Part shown: positions 33,435 to 43,047 of the stretch, piece after piece | Position numbering within the stretch: the first letter of the stretch is position 1 | Layout of the letters: each line of letters opens with the position of its first letter | NCBI RefSeq assembly: GCF_002440635.1 | Contig: NZ_DJUW01000034.1 | Location: 1-64,000 of the forward strand | DNA from: Novosphingobium sp. UBA6272 | GTDB lineage: Bacteria; Pseudomonadota; Alphaproteobacteria; Sphingomonadales; Sphingomonadaceae | Length of the DNA: 64,000 nucleotides | Reading direction: 5' to 3' | The notes under the pieces: generated by a model | Database searches by the model: none | Told to the model about the DNA's origin: nothing | The model's input: only the letters and a program-made list of their open reading frames with translations | Made by a program: the position numbers and the translations under genes

Positions 33435-34665
33435 GGCGCGGTTGACCTTGTGCAGAGCCGAAAATCAGGGCCTCAAGCGGTGCCAGCGTGGCCGGCCAGC
33501 TGAGCGTATCCGCTACATATCGCCGCGCCGAATGTCCCAATGATGTGGCCTTGCCCGGATCCCTTGCCAGCTCGACCACCCGGCCAACCAGTTCGGCATC
33601 GCTGTCGATGATCGAGAGGTGCTCGCCATCGCGTGCACCGATGCCCGTCGCGGCACCGGAGGTCAGCACGACCGGCAGTTCCATCGCCATGGCTTCCAGC
33701 ACCTTGTTCTGGACCCCGCGCGCGATCTCCAGCGGCACCAGCGCGATGTCCGCACCGCGCAGCCAAGTCCGGATGTCGGCAACCTCGCCCCAGACGTGGC
33801 ACCCATTCTGTCGGTGCAGGGCCTTCATCGCTGCGGGCGGATTGCGCCCGACGACATGGAAGCTCGCTTCGGGCAGTTCGGCCCGGATTGCCGGCATCAG
33901 CCGGGTGATCGCGCGCTCGGCAGCGGCGATGTTGGGGGCATAGTCCATCTGCCCGGTGAAGATCAGGCGCGGCGCGGGAAGCTCGGTCAGCGCCAGTTCC
34001 GGCGCGACTGACGCCGGATCGAAGACAGCGCAATCAATCCCGTTGCGCAAGGCGCGAATGTCGCAGGGGTTCCGATCTGGACCCGAGAGGCGCGACTGGA
34101 ACAGGGCAGCTTCCTCTGCCGAAACGAACAGGCTGTGCCGGGCCCGGCGCGCCAGACGAGCTTCCTCGGCCGCGAGCAAGCGCCCTTCGCGCGCGTCGAT
34201 CCAAGCCCTCGGCCCGGAGCCGGAGGCGCCATAGGCATCGAACTTGGCAGAATCGACGTCGACGAAATCGAGGATCACCGGTCCGTCGAACCAATCGGGG
34301 ACATATTGCCCCATCTGGCCGGAGAACACATAAATCGCCGCAATCGGCCGTTCCTGCAGCACCTTGTCGACATAGGCCCGGATTGCGGGGCTGTGAAATG
34401 CCGTCAGGCTGACCGGCTGGCGGCGCAGCAGGGCTTCGGCACCCGCGAGCGGCAAGGGTTTGCGGCGGCGCACCAGCAAGTGGCTGGCGCAGAGCACTTC
34501 GAGCTGAGGTTCCTGCGCAAGGTCGGCCTCGTTTTCTGCGAAGGTCGCGGCATGGACCGGGCCGAGTGCCGCCAGATGCTTCAGCACATGGCTCGAACGG
34601 ATCTTGTCCCCCCGGTCCGGCGGAAACGGCATCCGGTGCGCCAGGAACAGGATCTCGCCACTCAC
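33424..34665 (-). CDS. exosortase-associated glycosyltransferase (TIGR03087-like, GT4)
   Basis: A 413-residue GT-B glycosyltransferase: N-terminal domain beginning EILFLAHRMPFPPDRGDKIRS, and C-terminal GT4 features including LIFTGQMDYAPNI, VWGEVADIRTWLRGADIALVPLEIARGVQNKVLEAMAM. It probably adds a sugar to the exopolysaccharide repeat. The start is GTG at 34665, overlapping the FemAB gene stop (GTGA); the frame is open further upstream but without family sequence. Confidence 0.87.
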   Translation of the reverse strand: MSGEILFLAHRMPFPPDRGDKIRSSHVLKHLAALGPVHAATFAENEADLAQEPQLEVLCASHLLVRRRKPLPLAGAEALLRRQPVSLTAFHSPAIRAYVDKVLQERPIAAIYVFSGQMGQYVPDWFDGPVILDFVDVDSAKFDAYGASGSGPRAWIDAREGRLLAAEEARLARRARHSLFVSAEEAALFQSRLSGPDRNPCDIRALRNGIDCAVFDPASVAPELALTELPAPRLIFTGQMDYAPNIAAAERAITRLMPAIRAELPEASFHVVGRNPPAAMKALHRQNGCHVWGEVADIRTWLRGADIALVPLEIARGVQNKVLEAMAMELPVVLTSGAATGIGARDGEHLSIIDSDAELVGRVVELARDPGKATSLGHSARRYVADTLSWPATLAPLEALIFGSAQGQPRHAA

Positions 34666-35738
34666 GCCAGCCCCCGGGCTACATGGGGGCCAATCAGGTT
34701 GGCGATCGGCAGGGGCAGCCGCTTCCACAATTCGATCTTGGCCGAATTGCCGGCACTGGTCGGATCGGCATCGCGCGGTGCCGCGCCCGGAGCAGTCCAG
34801 CTGGCGTAGCTCAGCGGCTCGGGCTCGAAACCCCAGTTGCGCTTGAAATCATAGGGGCCGCTGCCGGTCTTGGAGCGGCCGAAATCGAACCGGGTGCAGC
34901 CGCGCCGGCGGGCGTGGAGCATCAGTTCGTAGTACATCCGGTCGTTGGCGCGCAGCCGCCGGGCCTCCCAGGTGCCCCCACCCCAATACGGCATGACCGC
35001 ACCCTTGTGATAAAGCGACAGCACACTGGCCACCGGGCGACCCTGGTGCCGCACGGTCAGAATATCGGCATCATCGCCGAATGCATCGAGCACTGAGTGG
35101 AAAAGGGACTTGGGGAACACCGGCGTGCCCAAGTTGCGGACGCTTTCGGCATAGACCGCATAGTGCGCCGCGCGATCTCCAGCCCCGCAGCCGATCTCGA
35201 TCGTCAAGTCGTTGGCCAGTCCCTTGCGGACTTCAGCGCGTTGCTTGCGCGGGATCCAGGTCAGCTGGGCTTCGTCGTCGGCAGCCAGGTCGGCCGCGAA
35301 GTTGCAGTGCGAATCCTTCCGGATCGACCAGCCTGCCCTGGCCTTGGGCAGCAGCCCCCCACGCAGCTCGGCCGAGGGGCAGGATCGGCGCAGCGCCAGC
35401 TCCTCCAGCGCCCCGAGCAATTCGCGCCCGGCGCGTTCATCGATGGCCAGAATTCCGCCGCCGACGGCAAACCCGCTTGAGACGATGACCCGCCCGAACA
35501 ACGGCGAATGGGCTTCGATCAGGGGCAGGAAGGCGGCAAGGTCGCCGCCCTGCTCTGCCACCAGTGCGACCGCCCTGTTGCCCGTCCCCCGCGCCACGGC
35601 AACAAGCCAGGCCGGGCGATGGAAAGGCGAGCCTTCCGGATGTTCAGCGACAAGCCGCTCAAGCCGGGCCAGTTCGCCCGGATCGCGCAGGTCCGCTTCG
35701 CGCAGGGCGAGCGCAGCTGGACGGAACGGTGCGTTCAC
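34662..35738 (-). CDS. FemAB-type protein, XrtA/PEP-CTERM associated
   Basis: A 358-residue protein with two GNAT-like halves of the FemAB/BioF2 type; visible phrases include IPRKQRAEVRKG, VASVLSLYHKGAVMPYWGGG and FDFGRSKTGSGPYDFKRNWGFEP. FemAB proteins use aminoacyl-tRNA to add amino acids; in this locus an amino-acid or acyl modification of a carrier or polymer is proposed. The start is GTG at 35738 overlapping the deacetylase stop (GTGA). Middle of the leftward operon. Confidence 0.88.
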   Translation of the reverse strand: MNAPFRPAALALREADLRDPGELARLERLVAEHPEGSPFHRPAWLVAVARGTGNRAVALVAEQGGDLAAFLPLIEAHSPLFGRVIVSSGFAVGGGILAIDERAGRELLGALEELALRRSCPSAELRGGLLPKARAGWSIRKDSHCNFAADLAADDEAQLTWIPRKQRAEVRKGLANDLTIEIGCGAGDRAAHYAVYAESVRNLGTPVFPKSLFHSVLDAFGDDADILTVRHQGRPVASVLSLYHKGAVMPYWGGGTWEARRLRANDRMYYELMLHARRRGCTRFDFGRSKTGSGPYDFKRNWGFEPEPLSYASWTAPGAAPRDADPTSAGNSAKIELWKRLPLPIANLIGPHVARGLA

Positions 35739-36607
35739 GCCGCCAGCTCCACCGCGCGGGCTGCCTCACGGTGCGCGAGCAAGTCCATCCGGCCCCAGGC
35801 AAAGTCCTGGACCAGTTGGCGCAGCTTGTCGCTCATAACGCTGAGATTGGTGTAATGCCTGACCCGCGATTTGAGCGAGGCATTAGGCACCCGAGGCTGC
35901 TCGGGATCGATTTCCCACGGATGGAAATAGAACACCGCCGGACGCTCATCGACCGTGTTGACCTGACGGATCGCCCAGCGCGAAAAGGCATAGGGCAGCA
36001 CGCGAAAAAAGCCCCCGCCCCCGGCCGCAAGCCGCTTGCCCGCGAAATGCGCTGTGGTGACCGGGATCTCGACCAGGTCTGACCATGGCAATGGTTTGAA
36101 GGCAAAGCGCGGGGCTTCGCGCCAGCCGTAGTGGTCATGCGTGATCGGCGCGACTGAGGATGAATATTCGAACCCCTGCTCGACCAGCGCCATATAGGCC
36201 CAGGGCGTGCGGCTATCGATCGAGAAGCTCGGTGCGCGATAGCCGGTGATGCGCTGGCCCGAGGTATCTTCCAGAACTTTGCGGCTGCGTTCAAGATCGG
36301 CGGCGAAGCTGGCCTTGTCGAACCGGAATACGCGTTCGTGGTCCCAGCCGTGGCTGGCCAATTCGTGCCCGGCATCTACGATCCGGCGCATCAGCGTGCC
36401 ATGACGCTGCGCCACCCAACCAAGGGTAAAGAAGGTCGCCTTTACGTCCGCGTCGGCGAACATCTGCAGGATCAGGTCGCAGTTGCGCTCGACCCGATCG
36501 GTCAGTCCGTCCCAGTTCTGGCGGTCGATCACGCCTTCGAATGCGCCGACCTGAAACCAGTCCTCGACGTCGACCGACAGGCCATTGACCAAAGCGGGGG
36601 GTGCCAT
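35735..36607 (-). CDS. polysaccharide deacetylase, XrtA-associated
   Basis: A 290-residue NodB-fold metal deacetylase: D13 and D16 in SVDVEDWF, metal ligands H81 and H86 (HELASHGWDH), RAPSFS and the C-terminal FYFHPWEID. The group lacks a signal peptide and is found in exosortase A loci (TIGR03006-like). It likely removes acetyl groups from a sugar precursor or nascent polymer. Start ATG at 36607; next gene overlaps by 4 bp. Confidence 0.92.
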   Translation of the reverse strand: MAPPALVNGLSVDVEDWFQVGAFEGVIDRQNWDGLTDRVERNCDLILQMFADADVKATFFTLGWVAQRHGTLMRRIVDAGHELASHGWDHERVFRFDKASFAADLERSRKVLEDTSGQRITGYRAPSFSIDSRTPWAYMALVEQGFEYSSSVAPITHDHYGWREAPRFAFKPLPWSDLVEIPVTTAHFAGKRLAAGGGGFFRVLPYAFSRWAIRQVNTVDERPAVFYFHPWEIDPEQPRVPNASLKSRVRHYTNLSVMSDKLRQLVQDFAWGRMDLLAHREAARAVELAA

Positions 36608-36626
36608 GGCGGCGCGCTCCAGTCGA

Positions 36627-37808
36627 TCAAGCCGCAGCGCGGCTGGCGTCGTCGGCCTCGATCCACTCGATCAGCATGGTCAGGGTGTGACGGATCGTGC
36701 GTTCCTGCTCGAGCATCTTGGTCTCGATTCCCGAAAGCTTGGCTTCGATCGCGGCCAGTGCCCCGCCGTCGGGCTGAGCCGGCATCGCCGGCATTGCCTC
36801 ACGCTCGTTGGCAAGTTCGATCACGGCCTGTTGCAGTTCAGCAATCTGGGCATCGCGTTCGGCCAGCAGCGCCTGCAGCTGGGCCATGGCGACAACATCG
36901 ACGGGAAGCGGCGCGGGCACGGCTGGGACAGCTTCGGCAATCGGGGCAACAGCCACCGGCTCGGCCTTCGGGGTCGGCCGCTTGAGCTGCATGGTGCCGT
37001 CAAGCTCAAGCTCTTCAAGCACCTGGCTGAGCATCGCCCCATCGATCCGGCTGCGCTGCTCGACCGAGCCGAGTAGCATCAGCCGGTTGCAGATCTGGTT
37101 GATCCGGCGCGGCACGCCGCCCGAAGCCTCGAACAGTTCGGTGAAGACGCGCTGATCGAACTTGGGATTGCCGGTCCACCCGACCACTTTGAGGCGGTGC
37201 TCGATATAGGGCTGTACCTCGCCCAGCTCCATCGCCTCAAGGTGGTGCGCGGCGATCACGCGCTGGCGCAATTGCTCAAGCTGCGGGTGATCCTGGATCG
37301 TGTCGCGGAATTCCGGCTGGCCCAGCAGCAGGGTCTGCAACAGCGGGTGCGCGCCAAGCTGGAAGTTGGAAAGCATTCGCAGCTCTTCCAGCGCATCGAT
37401 CCCCAGGTTCTGGCTTTCGTCGACCACCAGCAGGCAGCGCCGCCCGGAGCGGGCCTCGTCATGCAGGAACGCCTCGATCGCGCCGAGCGCCGAGGCCTTG
37501 TCATGCCCGTCGACAATCAGGCCAAAAGCCTGCGCGACAACATGGACCAGTTCCTCGCCATCAAGCTTGCTGGTGACGATCTGCGCAGCGGTCAGCCGGG
37601 CCGGATCGATCGTCGCCATCAGGTGCGCAACGAGGGTCGACTTGCCTGCGCCGACTTCACCGGTGATCACCACAAAGCCTTCGCCCTGCGCCAGACCATA
37701 AGAGAGATAGGACAGCGCCTTGCGGTGCGTCAGACTTTCAAAATAGAAAGTCGGATCGGGCGTCAGCTGGAACGGACGGCCGGTCAGTCCATAATAGTCG
37801 TTGAACAT
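36627..37808 (-). CDS. XrtA-associated AAA ATPase (ExeA-like) with extended C-terminus
   Basis: A 393-residue ATPase starting MFNDYYGLTGRPFQLTPDP; Walker A GEVGAGKST, Walker B LLVVDESQNL and the ExeA-like GGVPRRINQICN. Residues from about 275 form a Pro/Ala/Val-rich linker and a coiled coil (AQLQALLAERDAQIAELQQAVIELA region), longer than the family core of about 270. Two more in-frame ATGs lie just upstream (37811, 37814), all behind GGAAGGGAA; the exact start among them is uncertain. Between the barrel gene and the deacetylase. Confidence 0.88.
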   Translation of the reverse strand: MFNDYYGLTGRPFQLTPDPTFYFESLTHRKALSYLSYGLAQGEGFVVITGEVGAGKSTLVAHLMATIDPARLTAAQIVTSKLDGEELVHVVAQAFGLIVDGHDKASALGAIEAFLHDEARSGRRCLLVVDESQNLGIDALEELRMLSNFQLGAHPLLQTLLLGQPEFRDTIQDHPQLEQLRQRVIAAHHLEAMELGEVQPYIEHRLKVVGWTGNPKFDQRVFTELFEASGGVPRRINQICNRLMLLGSVEQRSRIDGAMLSQVLEELELDGTMQLKRPTPKAEPVAVAPIAEAVPAVPAPLPVDVVAMAQLQALLAERDAQIAELQQAVIELANEREAMPAMPAQPDGGALAAIEAKLSGIETKMLEQERTIRHTLTMLIEWIEADDASRAAA

Positions 37809-37830
37809 CATCATTTCCCTTCCGTGCCGC

Positions 37831-39570
37831 TCAGAACGAGTACCGAACGCCGACCATCGCCTGCGCGGACCAGATGTCTTCAAGCAGTTCGCGCTCGGCG
37901 CCTTGCACGCCCACGGCCGCAGTCGCCGAAAGACGGCTGGTCAGCGAGCGATAGTACGCCGCAGTTGCGCCATAGGCAGAGACATCGCCAGCGTTAGAGT
38001 CTCCGCTTTGGTACCAACTGGCCCAGACATTGGTGCCAAAGCTGGAATTGCGGTCGATCTGGCCGTTGAGGTAGGCCCCCATCCACAGGGTCTCGTCAGT
38101 CGTGCCGTTGGCAACGGCAAGCACCGTACCGGGCGCTGCAATGAACTTGCGACGGTCATATCCAACGCCCAGCCCATATTGGAGGCGGTTGCCCGACACC
38201 GAGATGCTGCCCATCGCGCCGCGGCCGCGGAACATGGCGGAATTGACCGAGGCAAGCGCAGAACCGAAGCAGGTGCCCTGCCCCGAGCCGACCGAAGCGG
38301 TAGCGGCAACGCAGGTGCCGAGATCGCCGGTTAGTGGGTTGCGGACACCTTCGAATTGTGTCGGCAAGCCGGCCAGCTGGTTGTTGAGCATGCCGCCAAA
38401 GCCGGTAACATTGTCGTAAACCGAGACATTGAGGCTCATCCTCGAATTGGGCGCATAGGCAAAGCTGCCATAATAGCTGGTCGAGCCATAACGGCGGCCT
38501 ACATGGGCTTCGAGCGCGGTTCGCTTGCTGGGGCGCCACAGGACCCCGGCATCCCAGATCAGGCCATCAGCCTGGTAGGCGATCTGTCGCGGCTGGCTCT
38601 TGTCTGTGACGTAGCGGCCATCGCTGCCGATAACCGCCTGACCGGTTAGTGGATCGCGGACCGCATCACGATGCGAAACCTTTACGTCTTCATAGCCAAC
38701 CCCGCCCAGCAGCGCGAGATCCGAAGAGATCGGAATGCTCACATCGGCGCGGGCATGCTTGTCATCGATCCGCTGGTCGAGATTGGACGTATCTTCACGG
38801 TTCCACCCCGCACCGACACCAAGCCCCACCGGCAGGACAGTTCCGGCCTTGAACCCGGCGTGAAGCTGGGCGTTGTGGACAGTGCCTTCGTCATAGATGT
38901 CGATCGGGTTCTGGCCCGGGGCAACGATCAGGCTATCGGGTGATTCAACCCGGTTGTAACCAAAGCGATAATGGCCATCGACCGACAGGTCACCCAAATC
39001 GGTGTGAACGGACGGGCCGGCATAGATGCTATAGATCTGCGAGGTAGATCTGTCTTCGCGTCCTGCAACCGCCGCGCCGTTGTTTTCGACGCTCAACCGC
39101 GCGGCCATTGCGCCGGCCTCAAAGGTCAGAGCGCGCGGCACGATAGCGATGCTGCCGCGCGCGACACCGCTGAACACGTCACTATCGGGCACGCGGTTGT
39201 TGCCATAGCCAATCCGGCGTTCGTACCGCAGCGAAACCGCACCCGAGCTGTTGCGCCCGGCCATGCTAGCTTCGACCCCTGCCGCAACCGTCGTGTAGGT
39301 CAGGACCTCGTCTCCTGGCGAAAGCTCGGCCGCGACGATCTGCTGCACCTCGATATAGGGCACCACATTGGCCCGCTTGGTGCGGATTGCAGCGCGCGGA
39401 GCGACGTCTTCCCCGTCGTCAGCTTCGCTGTCTCCATCGTTGACGGCAGCGCCCGATGCCCCGACATCCCCATAAGGCAGTTCCTGGGCGTGTGCCAGAG
39501 CAGGCAAGCCGGCAGCAAAGCCGACTGCAAGGAAGGCGGCGGTCTTGAAGAGTTTCGACCTCATGGTCAT
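37831..39570 (-). CDS. XrtA-associated outer-membrane beta-barrel protein
   Basis: A 579-residue protein with a signal peptide (about 1-28), an acidic low-complexity stretch (about 35-55), then a repeating pattern of amphipathic strands ending in the outer-membrane signature ...AMVGVRYSF. Comparable proteins in exosortase loci are proposed to span the outer membrane and help export polysaccharide. The ATG at 39570 overlaps the tyrosine kinase stop (ATGA); a longer frame to 39903 would overlap that gene and lose the signal. A two-Cys segment (GTCVAAT...GTCFGSA) may form a disulfide in a loop. Confidence 0.82.
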   Translation of the reverse strand: MTMRSKLFKTAAFLAVGFAAGLPALAHAQELPYGDVGASGAAVNDGDSEADDGEDVAPRAAIRTKRANVVPYIEVQQIVAAELSPGDEVLTYTTVAAGVEASMAGRNSSGAVSLRYERRIGYGNNRVPDSDVFSGVARGSIAIVPRALTFEAGAMAARLSVENNGAAVAGREDRSTSQIYSIYAGPSVHTDLGDLSVDGHYRFGYNRVESPDSLIVAPGQNPIDIYDEGTVHNAQLHAGFKAGTVLPVGLGVGAGWNREDTSNLDQRIDDKHARADVSIPISSDLALLGGVGYEDVKVSHRDAVRDPLTGQAVIGSDGRYVTDKSQPRQIAYQADGLIWDAGVLWRPSKRTALEAHVGRRYGSTSYYGSFAYAPNSRMSLNVSVYDNVTGFGGMLNNQLAGLPTQFEGVRNPLTGDLGTCVAATASVGSGQGTCFGSALASVNSAMFRGRGAMGSISVSGNRLQYGLGVGYDRRKFIAAPGTVLAVANGTTDETLWMGAYLNGQIDRNSSFGTNVWASWYQSGDSNAGDVSAYGATAAYYRSLTSRLSATAAVGVQGAERELLEDIWSAQAMVGVRYSF

Positions 39571-40673
39571 CCCCCATATCCATAATAGGACCCAAAGCGG
39601 CGACCGCTTGGGCTGAAGTGAACGGCGTTCAAAAGCAGCTGGATATTCGGACAGGCGGAAAGCAGCGAAACCGCGTCTTCCAGTGAACCCTGTCCAGTAC
39701 GGTCGGCGCGGGCCACCAGCACGGCCTGTCCGACATATTTTGCAAGCTCCGCCGCCGGCGAAGCAGCCAGTGCGGGCGGAGAATCGAAGATGATGATCCG
39801 ATGCGGCGCACCTTGTGTAAGGCGGTCTAGCACGGCAGCGGTGCGCGAACTTGACAGGAACTCGCTGTCCGAAGTCGTGGCATTGCCTGCCGGAAGCACC
39901 CACAGCCCCGGCACATCAGTGGTGATCACGCATTCGGCCGCATCGATATCCGGATTGGCCAGCGCGTCCATCAGTCCGGGACCGCCAGGCAAGCCCAGCA
40001 TCGAGAGGACCGAAGGCTTGGCAAAGTCGGCATCGACCAGAAGCACTTCGCTTTCCTTCTCGGCCGCGATCGCCAACGCGAGATTGACCGAGGTATAGCT
40101 TTTGCCTTCACCGGGGTGCGGCGAGCAAACCAGGATACGCTGCGAAGCCGGGCCCATACCTTGTTGGCCGAGCTGGCTGGCGTTGTAGAGCAACTGGCGC
40201 TTCACGATGCGCACTTCCTCGAGCAGCGCGGTGACCGTTCCCTCGGGAACAATCAGGCCCTGATCGCGCAGATGCTGGCGGTTGATCGGCTGCTTTTCGC
40301 CGCGGAACCGCACGGGAACCGCGACCGGAGCAGGAACATTGACCTTGGCCGTTACCGGAGCGATCACTTCCGGCTCGACCACTTCTGGTGCGGGTTCCGG
40401 TGCAGGCTTGGGCTTGGCCGCCGCCGGTTTGGCGGCAACCGGATCCGGCCGCGGCGTGGTTACTTCCGCAACAGGAGAAACTTCGGCATCTTCGACCACT
40501 TCATCGGCGCGGCGATAGCGGCGGCGTTTGGCCACCGGCGGAATGAGGTCTTGCGGGATCGGAGCGGGCGAAAGCTGGACCAGGTCGTAATTGCGCACGA
40601 CCCGCTCGATCAGGCTCGGGCCTTTTGCCTCTTCGCCTTCGTTAGGCACGGGGATTTTCGTCTGTTCGGTCAT
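39567..40673 (-). CDS. XrtA-associated tyrosine autokinase
   Basis: A 368-residue bacterial tyrosine kinase controlling polymer length and export with the Wzz-like protein encoded just before it. N-terminal basic and Pro/Ala-rich region (about 45-120), Walker A SPHPGEGKSYTSV, Walker A' LLVDADFAKPS, Walker B IIIFDSPP and a C-terminal Tyr cluster (GSYYGYGG) for autophosphorylation. ATG at 40673 with GAGGGGATC upstream. It acts at the inner membrane with the separate chain-length partner. Confidence 0.93.
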   Translation of the reverse strand: MTEQTKIPVPNEGEEAKGPSLIERVVRNYDLVQLSPAPIPQDLIPPVAKRRRYRRADEVVEDAEVSPVAEVTTPRPDPVAAKPAAAKPKPAPEPAPEVVEPEVIAPVTAKVNVPAPVAVPVRFRGEKQPINRQHLRDQGLIVPEGTVTALLEEVRIVKRQLLYNASQLGQQGMGPASQRILVCSPHPGEGKSYTSVNLALAIAAEKESEVLLVDADFAKPSVLSMLGLPGGPGLMDALANPDIDAAECVITTDVPGLWVLPAGNATTSDSEFLSSSRTAAVLDRLTQGAPHRIIIFDSPPALAASPAAELAKYVGQAVLVARADRTGQGSLEDAVSLLSACPNIQLLLNAVHFSPSGRRFGSYYGYGG

Positions 40674-40683
40674 TGCGATCCCC

Positions 40684-42201
40684 TCAGGCCACCATGCTGC
40701 GTTCGAAAATTTCGAGTGCCAGCAGCACAACGAAAACCCCGCCCAGGGCAGCCGTGCCGGCGTAGAAATACTTCAGGCGCTTGCGCCGCAACGCCTTGCC
40801 GGCATCGGTTACAGTGGCGCTGATCGCACCCAGAACCGGCAGACCCATCGCTCTTTCAAGCTTGGCCGTGGTGGCAAATGTCGAGCGCAGTTGGCCCACC
40901 GCGAACGAAGCCGCGACCCCCGCGCCCAGACCGAGCACCAGCACGCCGAACAGCAGCAGCGGACGGTTGGGAGCAATCGGGCTGCGCGGCGTCGTCGGCG
41001 GATCGATGACCTGGAACTTGACCGAATTGTGCTCGGTTTCGACCTGGCCGCGCAGACGCAGTTCTTCGCGATCCTGCAGCAGCTTGTCGTACTGCTGCTT
41101 GAGCACGTCGTAATCGCGGTTGATCCGCTGTTGTTCGGCGAGCACTTCCGGATTGGTGAACTGCTGCGCGGTCAGCTGGGTCAGTTCGGTCTGGACCGAT
41201 GCGCGCCGCGCGCTCAGAGCCTGAACATTGGCCTGGCGTTCGGCCTTGATTGATTCGAGCGACGAATAGGCCGGGTTCGGCATGCCGCCCCCGCCACCTT
41301 CGCCGGCTGCAGCCTGCTTGAGCATGCTTACCTGATTGCGTGCGGCAATCACGTCAGGGTGGTTTTCCGTAAGCCCACGCGCCCGCAGTCCGCTAAGCTG
41401 AGCCTGGGCCTCGGCCAGGGCACCGCGCGCGCCGCCGGCCGGACCGGACATCGGGAGATATTTGGGTGTGCCGGCCAGCTGACCGTTCATCGCCGCCAGT
41501 GCACTTTGCGCCGCAGCCAGATCGGCATCGATCCCGCGCAGTTCGGCGCGCAGTGATTCGATCCGCTGGATCGGCGAAGTGCCGCCTTTGGCCAGCGCCG
41601 GATTGGCCGCTTCAAAAGCCAGGCGCTTTTGCTCAGCGGTTTCCAGCTCCTTTTGGCGCTGAGCCAGCTGCTGGTCCATGAAATCGAGCGATGTCGACAT
41701 TTCGCCGCGATTTCCGGCGAGGTTCTCTTCGCGGAAAATGTCAATCAACTTTTGCGCGATGGCTTGGGCAATCTTGGCATTGGCTGCGTCGGACTTGCTT
41801 CCGTCGCCATAGCTGGCAGTGATCTCAAACAGATTGTCCTTGGTGCTTTCGATCTTGATCCGCTTGCCGAGGCCCAGAACGGCACCTTCCATCTGCTTGG
41901 GATCGGTGATGTCGGCGCCGATCGGGGTGCCGCGAATGACCTTTTCCAGGTTCACAGCGCTGGTCAGGGTCTGCTGGACCCGTTCGATATCGCGCTTGTT
42001 GCTGGTCTGGACCCCGGTGACATCCGACAGAACATCCTCCAGCTTCACAAATATCCGGGCCTTGGATTCATAGCTGTTGGGGATCATCCCCACGACCAGC
42101 CAGCCAAGCAGGCAAACGCCCCAGGCAACGCCCAGGGCCAGCCACTTGCGGTGCCAGACCGAATAGAGCGCCGAGCGCAACTCGTCGAAAATGTTGTTCA
42201 T
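40684..42201 (-). CDS. XrtA-associated polysaccharide chain-length determinant (Wzz-like)
   Basis: A 505-residue protein with membrane helices near both ends (about 20-40 and 430-450, then a third near 480-500), a Wzz domain and a long periplasmic coiled coil (about 180-400) interrupted by a Gly-rich loop (GEGGGGG near 300). PRSPIAPNRP precedes the second helix, as in the family. It sets polymer length together with the tyrosine kinase gene 10 bp downstream. Confidence 0.93.
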   Translation of the reverse strand: MNNIFDELRSALYSVWHRKWLALGVAWGVCLLGWLVVGMIPNSYESKARIFVKLEDVLSDVTGVQTSNKRDIERVQQTLTSAVNLEKVIRGTPIGADITDPKQMEGAVLGLGKRIKIESTKDNLFEITASYGDGSKSDAANAKIAQAIAQKLIDIFREENLAGNRGEMSTSLDFMDQQLAQRQKELETAEQKRLAFEAANPALAKGGTSPIQRIESLRAELRGIDADLAAAQSALAAMNGQLAGTPKYLPMSGPAGGARGALAEAQAQLSGLRARGLTENHPDVIAARNQVSMLKQAAAGEGGGGGMPNPAYSSLESIKAERQANVQALSARRASVQTELTQLTAQQFTNPEVLAEQQRINRDYDVLKQQYDKLLQDREELRLRGQVETEHNSVKFQVIDPPTTPRSPIAPNRPLLLFGVLVLGLGAGVAASFAVGQLRSTFATTAKLERAMGLPVLGAISATVTDAGKALRRKRLKYFYAGTAALGGVFVVLLALEIFERSMVA

Positions 42202-42226
42202 CGTGCGCCCCTGGCCTGCCCCTTCC

Positions 42227-42871
42227 TCAGAACGAGCTTTCAGGGATGATGATCACGTCACCGGGCATCAGCATGACGTTGGCCTTGCTGTCGCCCTTCT
42301 TGAGCAGATCGCCCAGACGGATCGAATATTCCTTCTGCTTGCCGGTTTCCTTGTCGAACCGGATCAGCTTGGCGCGGTTGCCGGCAGCATATTCGCTCAG
42401 CCCCCCGACCGAGATCATCGCATCAAGCAGGGTCATGTTGGCCCGGTACGGCAGCGAGGCCGGCTTCTCGGACGCGCCGACAACGCGGATCTGCTGGCTG
42501 AAGGTGCCCGCAAACTTGTTGACGATGACCGAGACCAGCGGGTCCTGGATGTATTGCGAGAGCTGCAGCGTGATGTCGTCGGCCAGCATTTTGGGAGTCT
42601 TGCCCACGGCCGGCATGTCGGTGATCAGCGGCGTGGTGATCCGTCCGTCGGGCCGGACTTGAACCTTTGCGCCCAGTTCTGGGTTGCGCCAGACGAAGAT
42701 GGTCAGCTCGTCGAGCGGGCCGATGATATAGTCTTCACCCGGACCTTCCTGCATCGGCACGGTCGACGCCGGCGGCAGCTGCGGGCCGCTTGCGGACCCG
42801 GCACAGCCGGTCAGCATCAAGCTGAGCATGGCGCTTCCGGCCAGCAGGTGAGCGAAACGGTTGATCGGCAT
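42227..42871 (-). CDS. XrtA-associated polysaccharide export lipoprotein (Wza-like)
   Basis: A 214-residue periplasmic/outer-membrane lipoprotein: lipobox LTGC (C23), a polysaccharide export (Poly_export) domain with YIIGPLDELTIFVWRNPELGA and a SLBB segment, ending PGDVIIIPESSF. It is short for a Wza and would rely on the barrel protein for the outer-membrane pore. First gene of the leftward exosortase/exopolysaccharide operon, so the main promoter should lie in 42872-43047. Confidence 0.92.
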   Translation of the reverse strand: MPINRFAHLLAGSAMLSLMLTGCAGSASGPQLPPASTVPMQEGPGEDYIIGPLDELTIFVWRNPELGAKVQVRPDGRITTPLITDMPAVGKTPKMLADDITLQLSQYIQDPLVSVIVNKFAGTFSQQIRVVGASEKPASLPYRANMTLLDAMISVGGLSEYAAGNRAKLIRFDKETGKQKEYSIRLGDLLKKGDSKANVMLMPGDVIIIPESSF

Positions 42872-43012
42872 CGGGCAATCCCTTGTTTGGTGCCGCGCCG
42901 ACGATCGGGGATGCCCTTCCCGACCAGCGACCCGGCTAGATCAGCCTCCGCTATCGGAAAAAAGGGTGAATATTGCGTTAGCCCTATGTGCAGATTCGAT
43001 GTTCACAATGGG

Positions 43013-43033
43013 CCGGTCCCGAATTGGGACGGG
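43013..43033. other. imperfect hairpin upstream of the exopolysaccharide operon
   Basis: CCGGTCCC at 43013-43020 and GGGACGGG at 43026-43033 pair at seven of eight positions around GAATT. It lies 15 bp beyond the decarboxylase stop and upstream of the export gene, so it may end one leftward transcript before the next begins. An A-run lies at about 42958-42964. Confidence 0.35.
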
Positions 43034-43047
43034 CAACAAGCGCTTGG

